This document shows, piece after piece, positions 22,081-34,549 of a stretch of DNA of 64,000 nucleotides. Source of the stretch: Aquanectria penicillioides (taxonomy: Eukaryota > Ascomycota > Sordariomycetes > Hypocreales > Nectriaceae); NCBI GenBank assembly GCA_003415625.1, contig PYIU01000001.1, forward strand, positions 6,512,210-6,576,209, in the 5' to 3' direction. Made by a program: the position numbers and the translations under genes. The notes beneath the pieces are model-generated. The model ran no database searches. It was not told where the DNA came from and saw only the letters and a list, made by a program, of their open reading frames with translations. Position 1 is the first letter of the stretch; every line of letters begins with the position of its first letter.

Positions 22081-24062
22081 TTAGGTCGATCGGCCAAGCT
22101 GGTAACTCGCCCGGACTGGCGCCATGACACCGTCGCTACAGAGCTGCCTCTCTGTTTCTACCAACCACCGCCTCGCTGAGTTGTGGATATCGAGTCGGAG
22201 GCGAATAGCGGCAAAGTACGTCGCACCGAGGAGGACGTGGAAAGCGTGGCCGATGTCCTCACCGGCGTTGTTGACACGGAGCGCCTCTTGCAGGAGACTG
22301 CTGGGGGCGCTGCGACGAGACCAAACGCGGGAGACTTCGTGGCGGAGACACTCGTCTAATGGCCAAGCCGGGGCGTCCTCGCGGGTGGCGAGGGTATCGG
22401 CTTCAAGCTGGTTGCCAATGCGATGGATCAGGGGTTCGGCTGGGATATGCGTATGCGGACTATATTGTTGGTACTGTTGTGGGTGGGCTTGTTGCTGGGC
22501 GGATGCTTGATGCTGATGATGGGTGATTTGCGGAGTTGGCAGCTCAAAGTCTCGAATGGGAGGAAGGGTATAACTCGCTCTGCGCAACGGCCCCTGATGA
22601 TGCTGCTGCTGCTGCTGTTGGTGCTGATTATGATTGGGGTTCGGAGGCGCCCAGTCTGCAGAATGTCCGCTCGCATGTTGATCAATGGTATATACGGGGG
22701 GTAGTCTGCTCTGATTAGGCGACTGCCTCTGACGCATTGGTGGGAGGTATGGCGGCGGCTGCAATGGAGGAGGGGGAAGAAGAGGAAGAAGAGGATAAGT
22801 ATATGCTCGTCGATGGCTGTCCTGTTGCTCGTTTGTCGCAACCCCCCCCATTTGATATTCATGACGCATTGCTGGGGCTGGTCCAGGGGCAAGCTGTCTG
22901 TAAGGGTGATGGCGGAAACCCCTCTCTTTATGGCCTGGGCGTCCGCGAATGTCCTCATCCCCTCTCTTCTCTTCTCCATGAGATTGGTTATTTATCAATT
23001 GCCGCGGTATAGACATCTGGGAGCGAGGGGAAAGGGGTCCAAGCCTGGGTAAAACCTGGCGGGGCAAGACAGATTGAGATGCCGAGTCAGTGTGAGATGG
23101 GGCGATGTGGCCTGGCATGTGATCAATCGCAGAAGTCGGTAGAGAGACACTTCTGGGAGCAACTGGGAGATCTATATACGAATGCTGTTCTTGGAGGGAT
23201 TGCCGTCGCATAAGGGGGCCAGTCTGGGGATGGTTGCGGCCTCGAACCTAGACCAGTGTTGGTCAACAAGATAAAGGAATTGAGCATCGTGATAATACAT
23301 TACCTCGTCTATTTCCTGAGACACAGGCTCAATGGGTTGAAGAACACTATCCTCCTGGGTGATATCAGGCGGCTGCTGAGGGGCGTATTTATGCGTAGTA
23401 CGATCCCGTTCCTCTTGCGGTTCATGGTTGGCAACAGGGCTGGCATCGGCCATAATCTCATCGTGGCTAACGGCAGTCGGCTCTGGACTCGTCGCCTCAG
23501 ACTCTACGACCACGGCTCGTGAAGGAACTGCTTTTTTCGTTCTCCCTCCACGAGCCCTGCCACGGCCTGTGCCTCGAGCTCGAGTACTGGCGCTTCCTGT
23601 GGCCGTCTTCTTAGGTTTCTTGTCTGCCCTGTCGTTTGGGTGAAGCTCCCAGCTGACGGATTCAATATCGAGGCTGTGTCTTGAATCGTGGTCCAGGATT
23701 CCGCTCGCACAACAAGTCCTGCAAATTGCGATTTGGCACTGGGCGCATCGGTGCAATGTACCCCGGCGTCTCTGATCACAGTAGTCACATTTGGCCATGT
23801 TGATGGTTGTTGGCTCCCAGCCGGAGTGCGGAGGTCGAGCTAGAGGCAGAGGCGCAGCAGGATCTGAGGGAGCAACTGGAGTTTCAGGAGGCTCGCTGAG
23901 CTGCTCGGGGGACGGCTTCTCAGAGATCTGATCTGTCCGAGAGGCTTCTTGCGGCGTCACATCCCGAGGAAGTGTTTCCTGTTGTTGCCCACCCTGAGGC
24001 ACAGCTGTTTCCTGGGTCGAGTCCGACTCCGTGCTATTGCCTTCTCTCGGCTGATCGGCCAT
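22081..24062 (-). CDS. Uncharacterised protein with Cys-rich zinc-finger motif and AT-hook-like patch
   Basis: CDS is complement(22081..23247, 23304..24062), 641 aa, with one 56-nt intron (GTAATG...CTAG) that keeps frame. N-terminal residues 1-85 are Pro/Glu/Gln-rich. Residues 92-117 carry C-x2-C-x10-C-x2-C-x4-C-x2-C, resembling a RING, B-box or PHD-type double knuckle. Next comes a basic GRGRARGGR patch similar to an AT hook (about 160-175). A middle region is rich in Pro, Gln and His, including a Q6 run. The last 110 residues, after about 530, look folded, with LDECLRHEV and GHAFHVLLGATYFAAIRLRL, and are likely a separate domain. A nuclear or chromatin role is only an inference. I do not recognise the family. 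The start ATG at 24062 begins MADQPREG. Confidence 0.78.
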
Positions 24063-26130
24063 CGTTGGACACTGGGGTTGTGGAAGAAGAAATCGAAGTG
24101 TGCTCAACTTGGAAAAGTATACATGGAAGGATATAAACGAAAAGGATTCGACAATGCGATAGTCGTGATGTAACTCTAAGCGGTGCCTACCAGGTGTTAT
24201 ATGAGAGGATACCACTTGTGCGGTCAAAAAAGGGGGCACTAAAATAACTGAAGCCAGTTGCAAAGGAAGTATGTTGGATTGTATAAGTCGAAGTTGAGAA
24301 ACGGAGGCTTCTGCGACCAGTGGAGGTGCTTTTATGGGCGAGGCATCATGATGCGGCAGCCATCAAAGTACAAACGGGAGTTATGATGCAGAGCCACTGA
24401 GAGACGGAATCACTGTTTCAACAGATCGATAGGCAGTGGAGAGGTGCAGGCCAACCCGTGAAAGGGGGTGGCAAGCCAATGGAATTCCCCCATGATTCAG
24501 AGCCATGGCGCCTGAGCAAGGGCGGATGATTGATTTGTATATGGGGGAAGGGAGATGATGTAAGTGAATTGCGGCGCAACAAACGGGCGAAGATGCCACC
24601 GAGGGCGAGGATGGTATCTTGTGAGGAACGGATGAAGCAGAGGGGAAGGCAAGAGAAACAAGGTCCACGAGGCCCGAAACACCAACAACAACTGTTCATA
24701 ATGATAGAGTGATTAGAAACCTCAAGAGTTATATCCAGTGATGACGACCCTTTGGTTGCGGGTTGCGGGTTGCGGATTGCAGGGAGTGGGATCGGCAAGC
24801 CAATTGCGTTGCCCACACCACATCGAAACAAAAACGATATATCCGAACAAAATGGCTTGGCACACTTTGGTAGGTACAAGCCACAAACGCCGTGGGATAG
24901 TAAGAAGAAGCTCAGTATTTTCATCGCGCATCCTTGTACGACATGGGCGGGACAGTTTGCTACGTGCTTGGCTATTCGTGCCGGGACTACTTGTTGTTTT
25001 CTCGAGATCCTGATGGAGCCGCGAATAGAGCAGCCCGACTTGTTGTCGTCTTGTCTGTAAGTCGGCAGTTCCACATGAAATCACCACTGGCACCGCCCTT
25101 CGGCCGAGCTAGATAATGCCCCGCGAGATTGCCACAGATGACGTATCTAGAAAGCTGGCGGTATCGCATCTCGAACAAGTACACGGCAAGGAGAAGATGC
25201 CTCGTCATACGGAGCAAGGATACAGGTATTAGCAAACGCCAGAGTTTGTGTGGGTAGAAGGGCGGTCGCAGTGGGTGGGAGGACGAAGTTCTAGGCCGCC
25301 CTAGCCTATCCGTAGCCTGTCCCGAAAAAGCCAATCTGCCAAGAAGTTCGGTGGAGATTCCAGCTATTCCTCGCCAAGCGCCCGGGGTGTGGCACCCGGT
25401 AAAAACGGCACGCATTGACGCGAGCTCTTGGCAATGACTGGCCTTTGCGTATTGAAGGATGGGCCTAGCTGGAAGGCGAACGGTTGCGTACGTGTCCGTG
25501 TTAGCTCTGAACAGCCGCTCAGAAACCGCTGAGAAGGACAGCCACAGCACCGGGGTGACGACGAGTGTGGCTTTTCCTGCGAGAGGTGATGGGGATTCCC
25601 TGGGAATAATTCGGTAGCTCTGGGCTGAGCGAGATGGATCATGGATCCAAAAGTCTTGGCCATTGTTTGCCGCGGCGATGCTGGCGAGGGGGGTCTGAAA
25701 AGTTTAAAACTATGGTGTTGTCGGCGCGTTGAGCACCGGGCATGGGTAGCCCGTGGGTAAGGGAGAGAGAAGCGCAAAATGGGTTGTTTTGGTGGACTGC
25801 CTATTCGGGAACATTCAGGCTGGCCTGGCTCTCTCATTCGGGATACATTAATCGTTGCGTTGAAGGCCGGGCATGCTGTTACGGTAACGCAAGGCCATGC
25901 AAAAGCGGCTGGATGTCCACGGTGACGCACTCGTCCTTGCTTGGCATCGGGCAGTTCATCGGTTGTCAGCCACGCCACTGAGATCAGCAATGGGGTCCAG
26001 CCAAGCAAAAAAGCTTGCCGGGCACCATGAATCGCGAATCGACATGGCGTCGAGGACGCATCAGACAGCTGTGGCTTGGCTGGCCAGCCCCGGGCTTTGC
26101 TGTTCATTCATGCTGCTGTGCCCTGCTGCG

Positions 26131-26215
26131 GTTCTGTTCTGTTCTGCTCTGCTCTGCTCTGCTCTGCTCTGCTCTGCTCTGCTCTGCTCTGCTCTGCTCT
26201 GCTCTGCTCTGCTCT
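26131..26215. repeat. (GTTCT)3(GCTCT)14 pentanucleotide array
   Basis: Seventeen contiguous 5-bp units, the first three with T at position 2. Noncoding. A related pentamer array, CTGAG, lies at 61921. Confidence 0.95.
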
Positions 26216-26402
26216 AACGCACTCTGGGACATGCCATGTCAGGCCCACATGCAACGAATCCATCACAGCGCGTCGCTCGGGCATCCTTGACATACGCAAC
26301 GGTGGTCCCGTGCTGTTGTAGATGGCAATGGCCTGGCTGTACGCAAATGTGTTGCTGGGGACCGTTTAGCACATGATAATTTCTTTAGTGGAGTCATGAT
26401 GA

Positions 26403-26404
<2 letters not shown>

Positions 26405-26436
<32 letters not shown>

Positions 26437-26445
26437 TTTTTTTTT
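26405..26445. repeat. Poly-T tract (T27, AA, T12)
   Basis: Uninterrupted T27 followed by AA and T12. Intergenic; the exact length may be unreliable. Confidence 0.9.
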
Positions 26446-26914
26446 CCTTTCCCCTCTCTTGCTTCGAGACCAATGTATCTCTCTGCGCTCTCAGCTTAGT
26501 TCCCGACAGGGTAGCTTCTGTGCTTGGATGGTAGGTTCGTCGCTGCATGATGCCTGCTGCAGTGCCCAAGGTAGTTACTAGGGGAGTTATTTATTATGGA
26601 ACCGCTGACGAGACCATCTACAGCTACATACATACGTCCGTACGGGCGAGGTAAAGTACGCATAGGGCGTGTATGAGCCTATGAGGCCGAGATGCCCACT
26701 GTCATCGGTACCCACTGTAAGAACCTACGGCACACTGTCGAGGCCTTGCTGTCGATGGGACCCACGGTTGACACTGTACGTGCCACCTGCGCGAGCCAGC
26801 TCTGGTCTGCTGTTCTCCGTCACCTGTAACAAGGTAATGTGCAATACAGTAGGGTCCCTGCACAGCCACTCCACTCTCGCTGGACCTGCCCGCCTAAAAC
26901 CACCACCTAAAAGG

Positions 26915-26918
<4 letters not shown>

Positions 26919-26947
<29 letters not shown>
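26919..26947. repeat. Poly-T tract (T29)
   Basis: Twenty-nine consecutive T, about 470 bases upstream of the CYSTM start codon. It could be a nucleosome-disfavouring promoter element or a remnant poly-A tail read on the other strand. Confidence 0.9.
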
Positions 26948-26951
<4 letters not shown>

Positions 26952-27389
26952 CCTCTACCCCGTAAGTGCCCAATGGCTCAATTATTCGGCACAGGGATCC
27001 CGACCTGACGGTCACCCCGAATCGGACCCAGACCCCCAGCGTGCGGCGGTGGCAGCAGCAGACCCCCCCGGCTCAGAGACCCTCTGACCCCCCCAAAAGC
27101 GCCAGCACCAGTGCCAGTATGTACCAGCGCCAGCGCCAGCGCCAACCACAGGAACTCTCCGGGACAGTCCTATAATAATAATTAACTGCACTTGACCACG
27201 CCGCCGTCTCATCCCATCTCTCTCTCCCCTTCTTCCTCGCCTCCCCTCACCCCCCCGTCCCGCCTTCATCTTCTTTATTTATTCTTCTTTCTCTCCCGGC
27301 GTATATCTCCTTCGCTCGCACACGTTCTCGCTGTCGCTGTCGCTCCCTGCTCCCACACCGACAGACTCTTTCGTTACCAACCGTCAATC

Positions 27390-28091
27390 ATGTCGAACCA
27401 GGATTACTACGGAGGCGGCTACCCCCAGCACCCTCAGCCCGTAAGCTACCTACCTACCACCACCGCCTAGCACCCACCCGTTGTTGCTGTGCTGCGATGA
27501 CCCGAGCTACGCTGCTCCGTTGCGCGCCGTCCACCAACGAACGCGCAATGCCAATACCGCAACACCATCACCATCAATCGACACCTGACAGACGGCTAAC
27601 CTTTCGTTTCGCAGTCCTATGGCCCTCCCCAAGGCCAGTACGGCCCCCCTCAAGGCGGTCCCCCCCAGGGTCCCCCTCAGGGCCAGTACTATCCCCCCCA
27701 GCAGCCCCCGATGCAGTATCAGCAGGCCCCCCCTCAGCAGCAGAAGCAGAAGGGTGGCGGCAACTGTCTGACTGCCTGTCTCGCCGCCCTCTGCTGTTGC
27801 TGTGTCTGCGAAGAGACTTGCGAATGCTGGTACGTTTCTCTTGTCCTCCTCTTTGTCTTTTCATTCCCTTGCCTGTCGCGCAGCGCTATTCTCTACTGTG
27901 CTCTACTGTACTCTGCCGGCGCTTTACCGCGGAGCGCAAAAGCACTGCGCAGCAGCCCAGCAAGCTCCGTCCTGCGCCAAGCGCCCGCCCCACGTCCCGC
28001 CCCCTCCAACACCTCGTCGCTGTCATTATCCTCACGACGACCACTAACATGCATCTCCTCTAGCTTCGAGTGCTGCGAGTGTCTCTGCTAA
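27390..28091 (+). CDS. CYSTM-domain small Cys-rich membrane-associated protein
   Basis: A 97-aa protein of the CYSTM type, small tail-anchored stress-associated proteins of plants and fungi (family knowledge). Exons are 27390-27440, 27615-27829 and 28064-28091. The N-terminal two-thirds is Gly/Pro/Gln/Tyr-rich with repeated GPPQG units. The C-terminus is CLTACLAALCCCCVCEETC followed by a Cys-rich end, CFECCECLC, split by the second intron. That hydrophobic cysteine block is the membrane module. Introns are 174 and 234 nt, long for this window. A compact CT-rich leader precedes the ATG. Specific role unknown. Confidence 0.9.
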
Positions 28092-28804
28092 AGTCTCACC
28101 TCGGGCCAATTGACCGATCGTCACGATTCCGATGTCCACGCCCGACGTTGGCACGCGGACCATCCGACACAAAAGATAAAACATGCAAACCTGGGATTGT
28201 GACACATCCCCCCCCAAATACCCCCCCCGTCCCCCGTCTCCGTCCCGAGCAGAGCAAACTGGTGGAGCAGACCATGTGGAGAAGTCGGATGAAGAGAGGA
28301 GGATCAGTGGGAACCGGAACACGGCAGATGCAATACGGGATATGAGACACATGCGAGACCACCCTGTTTATGTTTGGGACGTTTGATTGTTGGAAAACAG
28401 GCACCTGAGGGGGGCAAGGAATTCCCGGCTAGAGCTGCCTCAATGGAGCGCCTATCTTCTTTTTTTGCTTATACTCTTGGTTATTCTTTCTCATTCACCC
28501 TAAAGATTTTCAATTACTTCATCTAGCTTATCTCAGCGCATGCATGCCGATATCTTGATATTGACAATTCAACGTCCGCGAGCTCATCACTATAATCATC
28601 TGGATGCGGGGATCAAAATAACACACAATCGTCGCATGGAATTGAATTGCTCGCCTTTTCATCATGCCAATGACCAGAGAGGTCTTTTCTTTGCTTCGCC
28701 CGTCTCAGTGCTCGACTATCAACCTATGTATCCCGCCTCATAAAAATAAAGATGAAAAAAAAAAAAAAAAAGGAGAAGAAAACAAAAGGTTAAGACTTCG
28801 CTGC
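28092..28804. other. Convergent intergenic region
   Basis: 3' flanks of the CYSTM and Abp1 genes, with C-rich stretches near 28200-28240 and an A-rich run near 28752-28770. No gene. Confidence 0.7.
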
Positions 28805-31301
28805 TCAAGCATCCAGCTGTACGTAGTTGGCAGGGAAGAGACCAGACCGGCCACCGTAGTGACCAAACCACCAATCCTCATCGGGGAACTCGAGCCCGGA
28901 AATCGTTGCTTCATCAGGGAAGCTCAGTTCTGCCGCCGATTTGTTAGCGCTCGAGTCTTTTCATGATACATTGTTTATCTTGAGGGAAGATTATGACTTA
29001 CCGTTGTCTTCGGCAGCCTCGTAGTCGTACAAGGCCGTCGCAGTGGGCCCGGCCGGGGCCGTGGGCTCAGGAGCCGGAGCGGGCTCCGGAGTCGGGTCCG
29101 CTGCGGGGAGTGGAGGTGGCAGTGCCGGAGCTTCATCCGCAACCTCGACGTCCTCGACAATTTCCACGTAGTTGCTGGGGAATAGTCCGCTCTCGCCTCT
29201 AGAGTTGGTGCCCATCCACCAGTCCTCGTCTACCATCTGGATGTCCGTCACATAATCGCCCTCAACCAGACCAATCTCGTTGTCCTCGGCCTTCTCGTAG
29301 TCGTATTGGACGATGGCTCGGTATCCATCTTGAGGTGGCTCGGCCGCGGGTTCGGGCTTGGGCTCCTCCTCGAGGGCGTGGCGCACCACCGCAGCGGTGC
29401 CGACCACGACAGCAGCTCCAGCAGCGCGGGCACTGTGCGACGATTCCTTCTGGTCAGACAGGGCCTCTTCCTCGGGGACATCAATCTGGCTGGGAGGCAA
29501 GGGCGGAGGAGCTCGCTGCTCAGGGGGGTTGCCACGGGGGGTTCTGGGCCACGGCTGACAGGGACCGCAATTCGGACTGGGGACTCATCTCGCTCTGGCA
29601 AAGTCTGGTAGGCCGAGCGGTCATTAGGCTCGTCGTCCTGCTCCATAGTGGCCGGTCGGGTAGGAAGGCCGGGGAGAGCGAAGCCTCCAGATGGCCTTGA
29701 GGTGTCCGGGACTGGTGGCGGTGCGGGCTCGTCTTCGACAGGGCGAGGGGCAGCGGGAGGGGGTGCGGATCCAATCGGAGCAGTGTTCTTGAATCTATCG
29801 CGCAAAGCAGAAACACCGCCGGAGGGTTCTGCTGCTGTCTCCTCCGCCGGTTCGTCAACCTCACCAGTGTTTTGCTGGCTCACAGCGCCCTGACCATAAC
29901 CGGAGGTTTGGACAGGTGCCCAAGACTTGCCGCTGTATCCGCTCTTCCATTCACCTCCGCCGCTCTTCTGAGCTGTGACGGGGCTTGTATGAGCTGCTGC
30001 AATCGTGGAGGCGACATCAGTTCCTCTCTCCTTTGCCTTCTTCTCTGCCCAGATCTGAGCAGGAGTCTTGCCGCCCTGGTCGGCGAAGGTACGGCTGGCG
30101 GCGCCGACTGGGGCAGCAGAGGGGGCGGATGGGCCACCGAGACCAAGGCCACCAGGGGTAGGTGCCTTGGTGCCGGAGAAGCTTGCTGCAGCGCCGAACT
30201 TGTTGGCGACCTTGGGCTTGGGGAGCGAGGTCATTCGTTCAGATTGAGCAGGCTGTGAGAAAGCGGCTTTGCGGTCGGCAAGAGATCGAGACGCTTCCTC
30301 GGTCTCCTCGGGAGCAGGCTTCTGCGCCTTAGCTCGGATCGCAGCAATGTCTACCTTTCCAATAGGCTCGTAGGCTCCTTTGACCACGGTTGGCCGGTCA
30401 TCCTCAGCCCTCTTTGCTTGAGCGCGAAGGGCCGCGATATCGACCTTTCCAATTGGCTGGTACCCACCCTTGACAACATCACTGGGCGTTTCTCTGGTTG
30501 CGCTGCCGCTGGTGGTTGCAGTAGGCTGCTTCGAGATTTCGGCCAAGTTAACCTTGGTGGGCTTGTATGCGGATTCGACCTTCTCGATCTGGGTTCGAGT
30601 AACGGGAGGAGCATCGGCACCCCAACCATCTCCATCCACATCGTCCTTTCTGGATCGAGCGGCGACGATAGGGTTGACGGCACGGCTGCTCGTTGTAGGG
30701 GTAAAGACGGGTTTCGATCTAACTGGAGGAGGCGCAGCAGCGCGAGGGCCACCCGAAGATCCAGCGGAATATTTGGCGCCGGATGCATCGGCCACCTTTT
30801 GCATAATGGAATCGACTTCGAGGTCGCTGTCGGAGCGAGCAGTGATTTGGACGTGGTATCCATGGAGGATCTTTGAGACAGCAGCTAGGTGACTGGTGAA
30901 GTAGCCCTTGGTTCGCTCGGGAACACCGCCGCCACACCAGGCGATCAAGATGTTCTTGGGCAGACCGCTGTTGGGGTCCTTGACCTTTGCAAAGGCGAAT
31001 TGCATGCGACCTTCGCTGAAATCCTCAAACAGGTCGGCGAGCTCGCCATCTATCATCATGTTAGCCAGTTCGAGGCAAGACTGAGTCTTGAAGTGGCTGG
31101 CATACCGCCGGTGCCTTGGACCTTGAGGATGCTCTCCTTGGCGCCAGTATCCTGAAAAGCATTTAGGAGAGGTGCCTGCACCGAGAACAAAGCCCACTGG
31201 GCATGGGTGGCAGAGCCAGAGGATGGCGCGGGGCTGTTGACGACGCCATTGTAGCTGCTCTTTATAGAAGGGCCGTTTATCGACAGGTTTAGAGACGCCA
31301 T
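28805..31301 (-). CDS. abp1: Actin-binding protein Abp1/drebrin-like (ADF-H plus two SH3), with one apparent frameshift
   Basis: A cortical actin-patch protein that links F-actin and the Arp2/3 complex to endocytosis. CDS is complement(28805..28929, 29002..31049, 31106..31301) with a frame change at 29523-29528; about 789 aa if one base is added. Visible: ADF-homology domain (about residues 1-165); repeated acidic/basic segments [19 protein letters not shown] and [19 protein letters not shown], like fungal Abp1 linker repeats; a Pro-rich region; SH3-1 ([19 protein letters not shown] to GLFPSNYVE) and SH3-2 ([17 protein letters not shown] to [12 protein letters not shown] end), the last split by a 72-nt intron. 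At minus-strand CCCCCC the upstream frame leaves the family-like sequence (PPVATP) and a frame shifted by one base resumes it ([13 protein letters not shown]). A seventh C would fuse them. Sequencing or assembly error is likeliest. Confidence 0.93.
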
Positions 31302-33734
31302 CTTCGCGCGTTGTTGTGGTATGACGAGAGGAGATGAAGATGGTGAGGTTTAGCTGACGGGGGGTCGGGGGTTGGGGTGACGTTGACACCTAGTCTGGTT
31401 GCTGCGGCCAGCAGCTCCACAAAGCGACACGGAGGATACGGAGGTGGAGGCGGCGGAGCTCCGGAGACGGAGGGAAACGACGAGGTGGGATGCGAGGGCT
31501 CGGGGGGAAGAGAAGAATGAGAAGGCTCCCAGAACCTGGAGGAGCACAGCGATGACGAGTTGCTGTTCGTCAAGAGGAGTAGGCGGAGGTTAAAGTTGCA
31601 AAGACCGGTCGGTCGGTCGAGGTTGGGCAGTACGAGTGTGGCTGATGAAGCTTCGCACAGAGGCTGCATGGAGGGGGCCCAACAGGGGCGGGGTGAGCTG
31701 GGCGTTTCCGTAAGCGATTGTAGAAATTCGTGCTGGGCGCGATTAGGCTCACCTCTCCCATGAGGAAAAGCGCTTCAGTTGAGGTGGGGCACAGCACCGT
31801 ATTCTGTTACTCTGCACGAAGTATTTCCACTGCCTTCTGGACCGCACTCCCTCAGCCACAGCACTGTGGCTTTGCCTTGAGACTGTCTGCCAATGGTCGC
31901 ACCTCAGCAAGGTCCACCAAAGGTCCGAAAATGCCCCGCACACAACATCACCAACATCAACATATGCTTGGCATCGATGCGAACAATACGAACGATAAAT
32001 GTTCCATGGGAAGATAAAAAGTCATATCAAAGAACTTCCGTTGCTGCTTCTGGCTAATTGAATGGATAGTTAGAAGAAGGAAGCTACGCTCAAAGATCAG
32101 AGCTGTAATAGGAGATGGCTACAACAGGCAGGGGATGGCAACAGCTGGGTTGAGAGTGGCTGGGCAGGACATACTAGGATAGAGACCGACCCGCAACAGC
32201 TACAGCAGCAACCATCATCAATAGACCGCCCATTTATCCCACACAAATCCAAATGAGGCCGTGGCCGCCGAAAGGCAAGCTGCCAAATTTATATGCGCTA
32301 GAGCTCAGTGGCCGTCCTTCTCCAACGCCGCGAGCGCGATGCCCACACCTGTAGATGATATAGCTATCAAGGCCAGACGGGACCAAATATATCACGCGAC
32401 ATTTCAACTCGCTTATTTAGGCGCTGGTAGCCATGACCCTTGTGGGAGGTGTAAGTTTACTTCGAAAGAAGGCTCCGGAAATAAACCAGCAAGTGCCTGA
32501 AGGGTAGAATCAGCTGGGGACTACATTCTTTTGGCTGGAAAACCGGTAGTGCCCTGATGAAACATGCCTATCATTGCTCAAAGAATCGTGTCATGTTACT
32601 TTGTGTATCCGCCAACTCTCGCAATGCAAGAGGTAAGATAAAATTTGACTTCCCGACCTCTGCTGAAATCAAACCCTTTACGCAATGACTTTGATAAACC
32701 AATGAGTTAGAAAGAGGGAAGACTAGAAACCGAAGTGCTCTTCATATCCGAGCGTCAGGAGACCGAGATAGACGAGCCTATTAGGAAATCTAGTGCGTAC
32801 GTCTGGTAAGGTCAATACATCGATCCCCTAAATGTTGTCTTTTCCAAGGGTCTTATGTGTCAGACGTGGTATCGACTCGGTTATCATACCAATAAGACTT
32901 CTTGGTTGACTTCCATCCGTAGATCCTTAAAGTTTTCACAAATTCTGTGTCGACATCGGGGTAATTGGTGGCCTATGGGACGTACTGTTACTTGCATCCA
33001 TCAATATTGCCCCAAGTTCTTGAGCTATTCGCACACCGTGCGGATTATTTTATCCCAAGGAATTCCGATTTGGAGGACCTCTGCCCGTTCCATTACACTT
33101 TCTGACGGTATATGGCAAAACAGAAAAAAAATCTTCTTGCACAGAGAAGTGGTTGCTGTCTGGTCTAGGAAACTGGCTGTCCTGGGATTCATTCTACCTA
33201 TGAGCATCCACACCTAAGGTAAACCCATGTTTGGGTTTTAACTGCAGATTGCATCGATACTTTCGATTCAATTCTACGTAGTTTACTTCAATGGATGGGT
33301 TGCAGTCGGGGTATTGCACTGAGGAGGAAGACCATTCACTCCTCTACACAGCCACGATACCCCGGGTAAATGGAAGAGATACCGCCTGAATGCCCAATGG
33401 AGCGTTTTGAAGGAAGTGGGCGCGTATATCTCAACTCATGCGTTTAATACTAGGAATGGAGATTAGAGCGTAAAAGGTACTGTGGGGGTGATCACAGCGA
33501 TATGTCTATCTCGCCACTGGCTGAGCACCACAGCGTGACAGAACCCCAAAGGTGGATCGGAGTTTTTTCGGTTAGAGCGGGGTTTAAATGACGCAAGCGC
33601 AACTGGGCGACTCAGAGCCCCTCCATGCCATTGCCTTGCCCCGCCAAAATTCGAACTTCACAACATCGCCCCGGCGTGGATCGACATCAACTGGCTGCTG
33701 ACCAACCCAGAACAACATCAATCCCAACGATACC
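31302..33734. other. Divergent intergenic region (Abp1 / glutaredoxin)
   Basis: GC-rich pyrimidine/purine-biased leader next to abp1 (31302-31760), then AT-richer sequence to 33600. ORFs at 32261-32500 and 32855-33217 are short and unconvincing. No RNA gene or transposon recognised. Confidence 0.6.
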
Positions 33735-34549
33735 ATGTCGACCATCACCGAAGTCACTAGCATCCCCGAATGGGAGCAGACGCTTGCGTCTGTTCCCTCG
33801 ACTACCCTCCTCGTCGTCTCCTTCCATGCGCCGTGGGCCGCTCCTTGCGCTCAGATGGCAACCGTCTTGTCGACGCTCGCCTCCGAGTACCCGGTTACTG
33901 AGCCCCTCGAAACCAAGTGGGTGTCCATCAACGCGGAAGATCTTAGCGATATCAGCGAGGCATACGATGTTACTGCAGTCCCCTTTTTGGTTCTGTTGAG
34001 GAACGGCAAGGCCGTCGAGACTGTTAGTGGTAGCAGCGCCGTCAAGGTTCGAACTGCCATCGAGACCCATGCCAAGCGACCGGTGGTCGAGGCCGCCGCA
34101 GAGGTCGCCCCCAATGGAATGGATGTCGATAGCGCGCCCGTTGAGGAGCAGGACCCCGAGAAGAAGAAGGCGGAGCTTTTCAAGCGCCTTGCGGACCTAG
34201 TCAAGGCGGCCCCCGTGATGCTGTTCATGAAGGGCACTCCTAGCTCGCCTCAGTGTGGATTCTCTCGCCAAATGGTTGGTCTCTTGCGAGAGAACTCTGT
34301 CAAGTATGGGTTCTTCAACATTCTCGCCGATGACGAAGTGCGACAAGGTCTCAAGGAGTACGCCGAATGGCCCACGTACCCCCAGCTCTGGATCGATGGA
34401 GACCTTGTTGGCGGATTGGACATTGTGAGTTCACCACATTGATTTGTCGTAAACAAATGCTGATAATTCCATAGGTCAAGGAGGAGATCAGTAACGACGC
34501 CGATTTTCTTAAGCCATACAGCGTGGGGACCGGTGAGACTGCTGCCTGA
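33735..34549 (+). CDS. grx4: Monothiol glutaredoxin Grx3/Grx4 type (thioredoxin-like plus CGFS domain)
   Basis: A cytosolic/nuclear CGFS glutaredoxin that binds a [2Fe-2S] cluster and signals iron status to regulators in fungi. Exons 33735-34424 and 34475-34549 give 254 aa. The thioredoxin-like domain (1-110) has WAAPC at residues 34-38 with a single active-site Cys. An acidic linker (about 120-145) contains NGMDVDSAPVEEQ. The glutaredoxin domain has KGTP and CGFS (Cys174), then EWPTYPQLWIDGDLVGGLDI, which binds glutathione. The 50-nt intron (GTGAGT...ATAG) joins GLDI to VKEEISND. Single Grx domain as in yeast Grx3/4. The choice between Grx3 and Grx4 names is arbitrary. Confidence 0.95.

Larger units (their letters stand above)
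24063..27389. other. Long intergenic region with microsatellites
   Basis: 3.3 kb between divergent genes. It holds GGTTGCG heptamer units near 24753-24780, a GCTCT pentamer array, and two long T tracts. ORFs of 218 and 247 codons on the minus strand (24418-25074, 25364-26107) have no protein-like composition. Sequence from about 27190 is the CYSTM promoter and leader. Confidence 0.65.

Noticed and set aside
24418..26107. 218- and 247-codon minus-strand ORFs in the 24-26 kb gap
   Set aside because: Compositions are incoherent, they overlap repeats, and no splice signals or domains support them.
32261..33217. Short plus-strand ORFs in the abp1-glutaredoxin gap
   Set aside because: 79 and 120 codons with no family or start-context support; a lone CGRC motif in the first is not enough.
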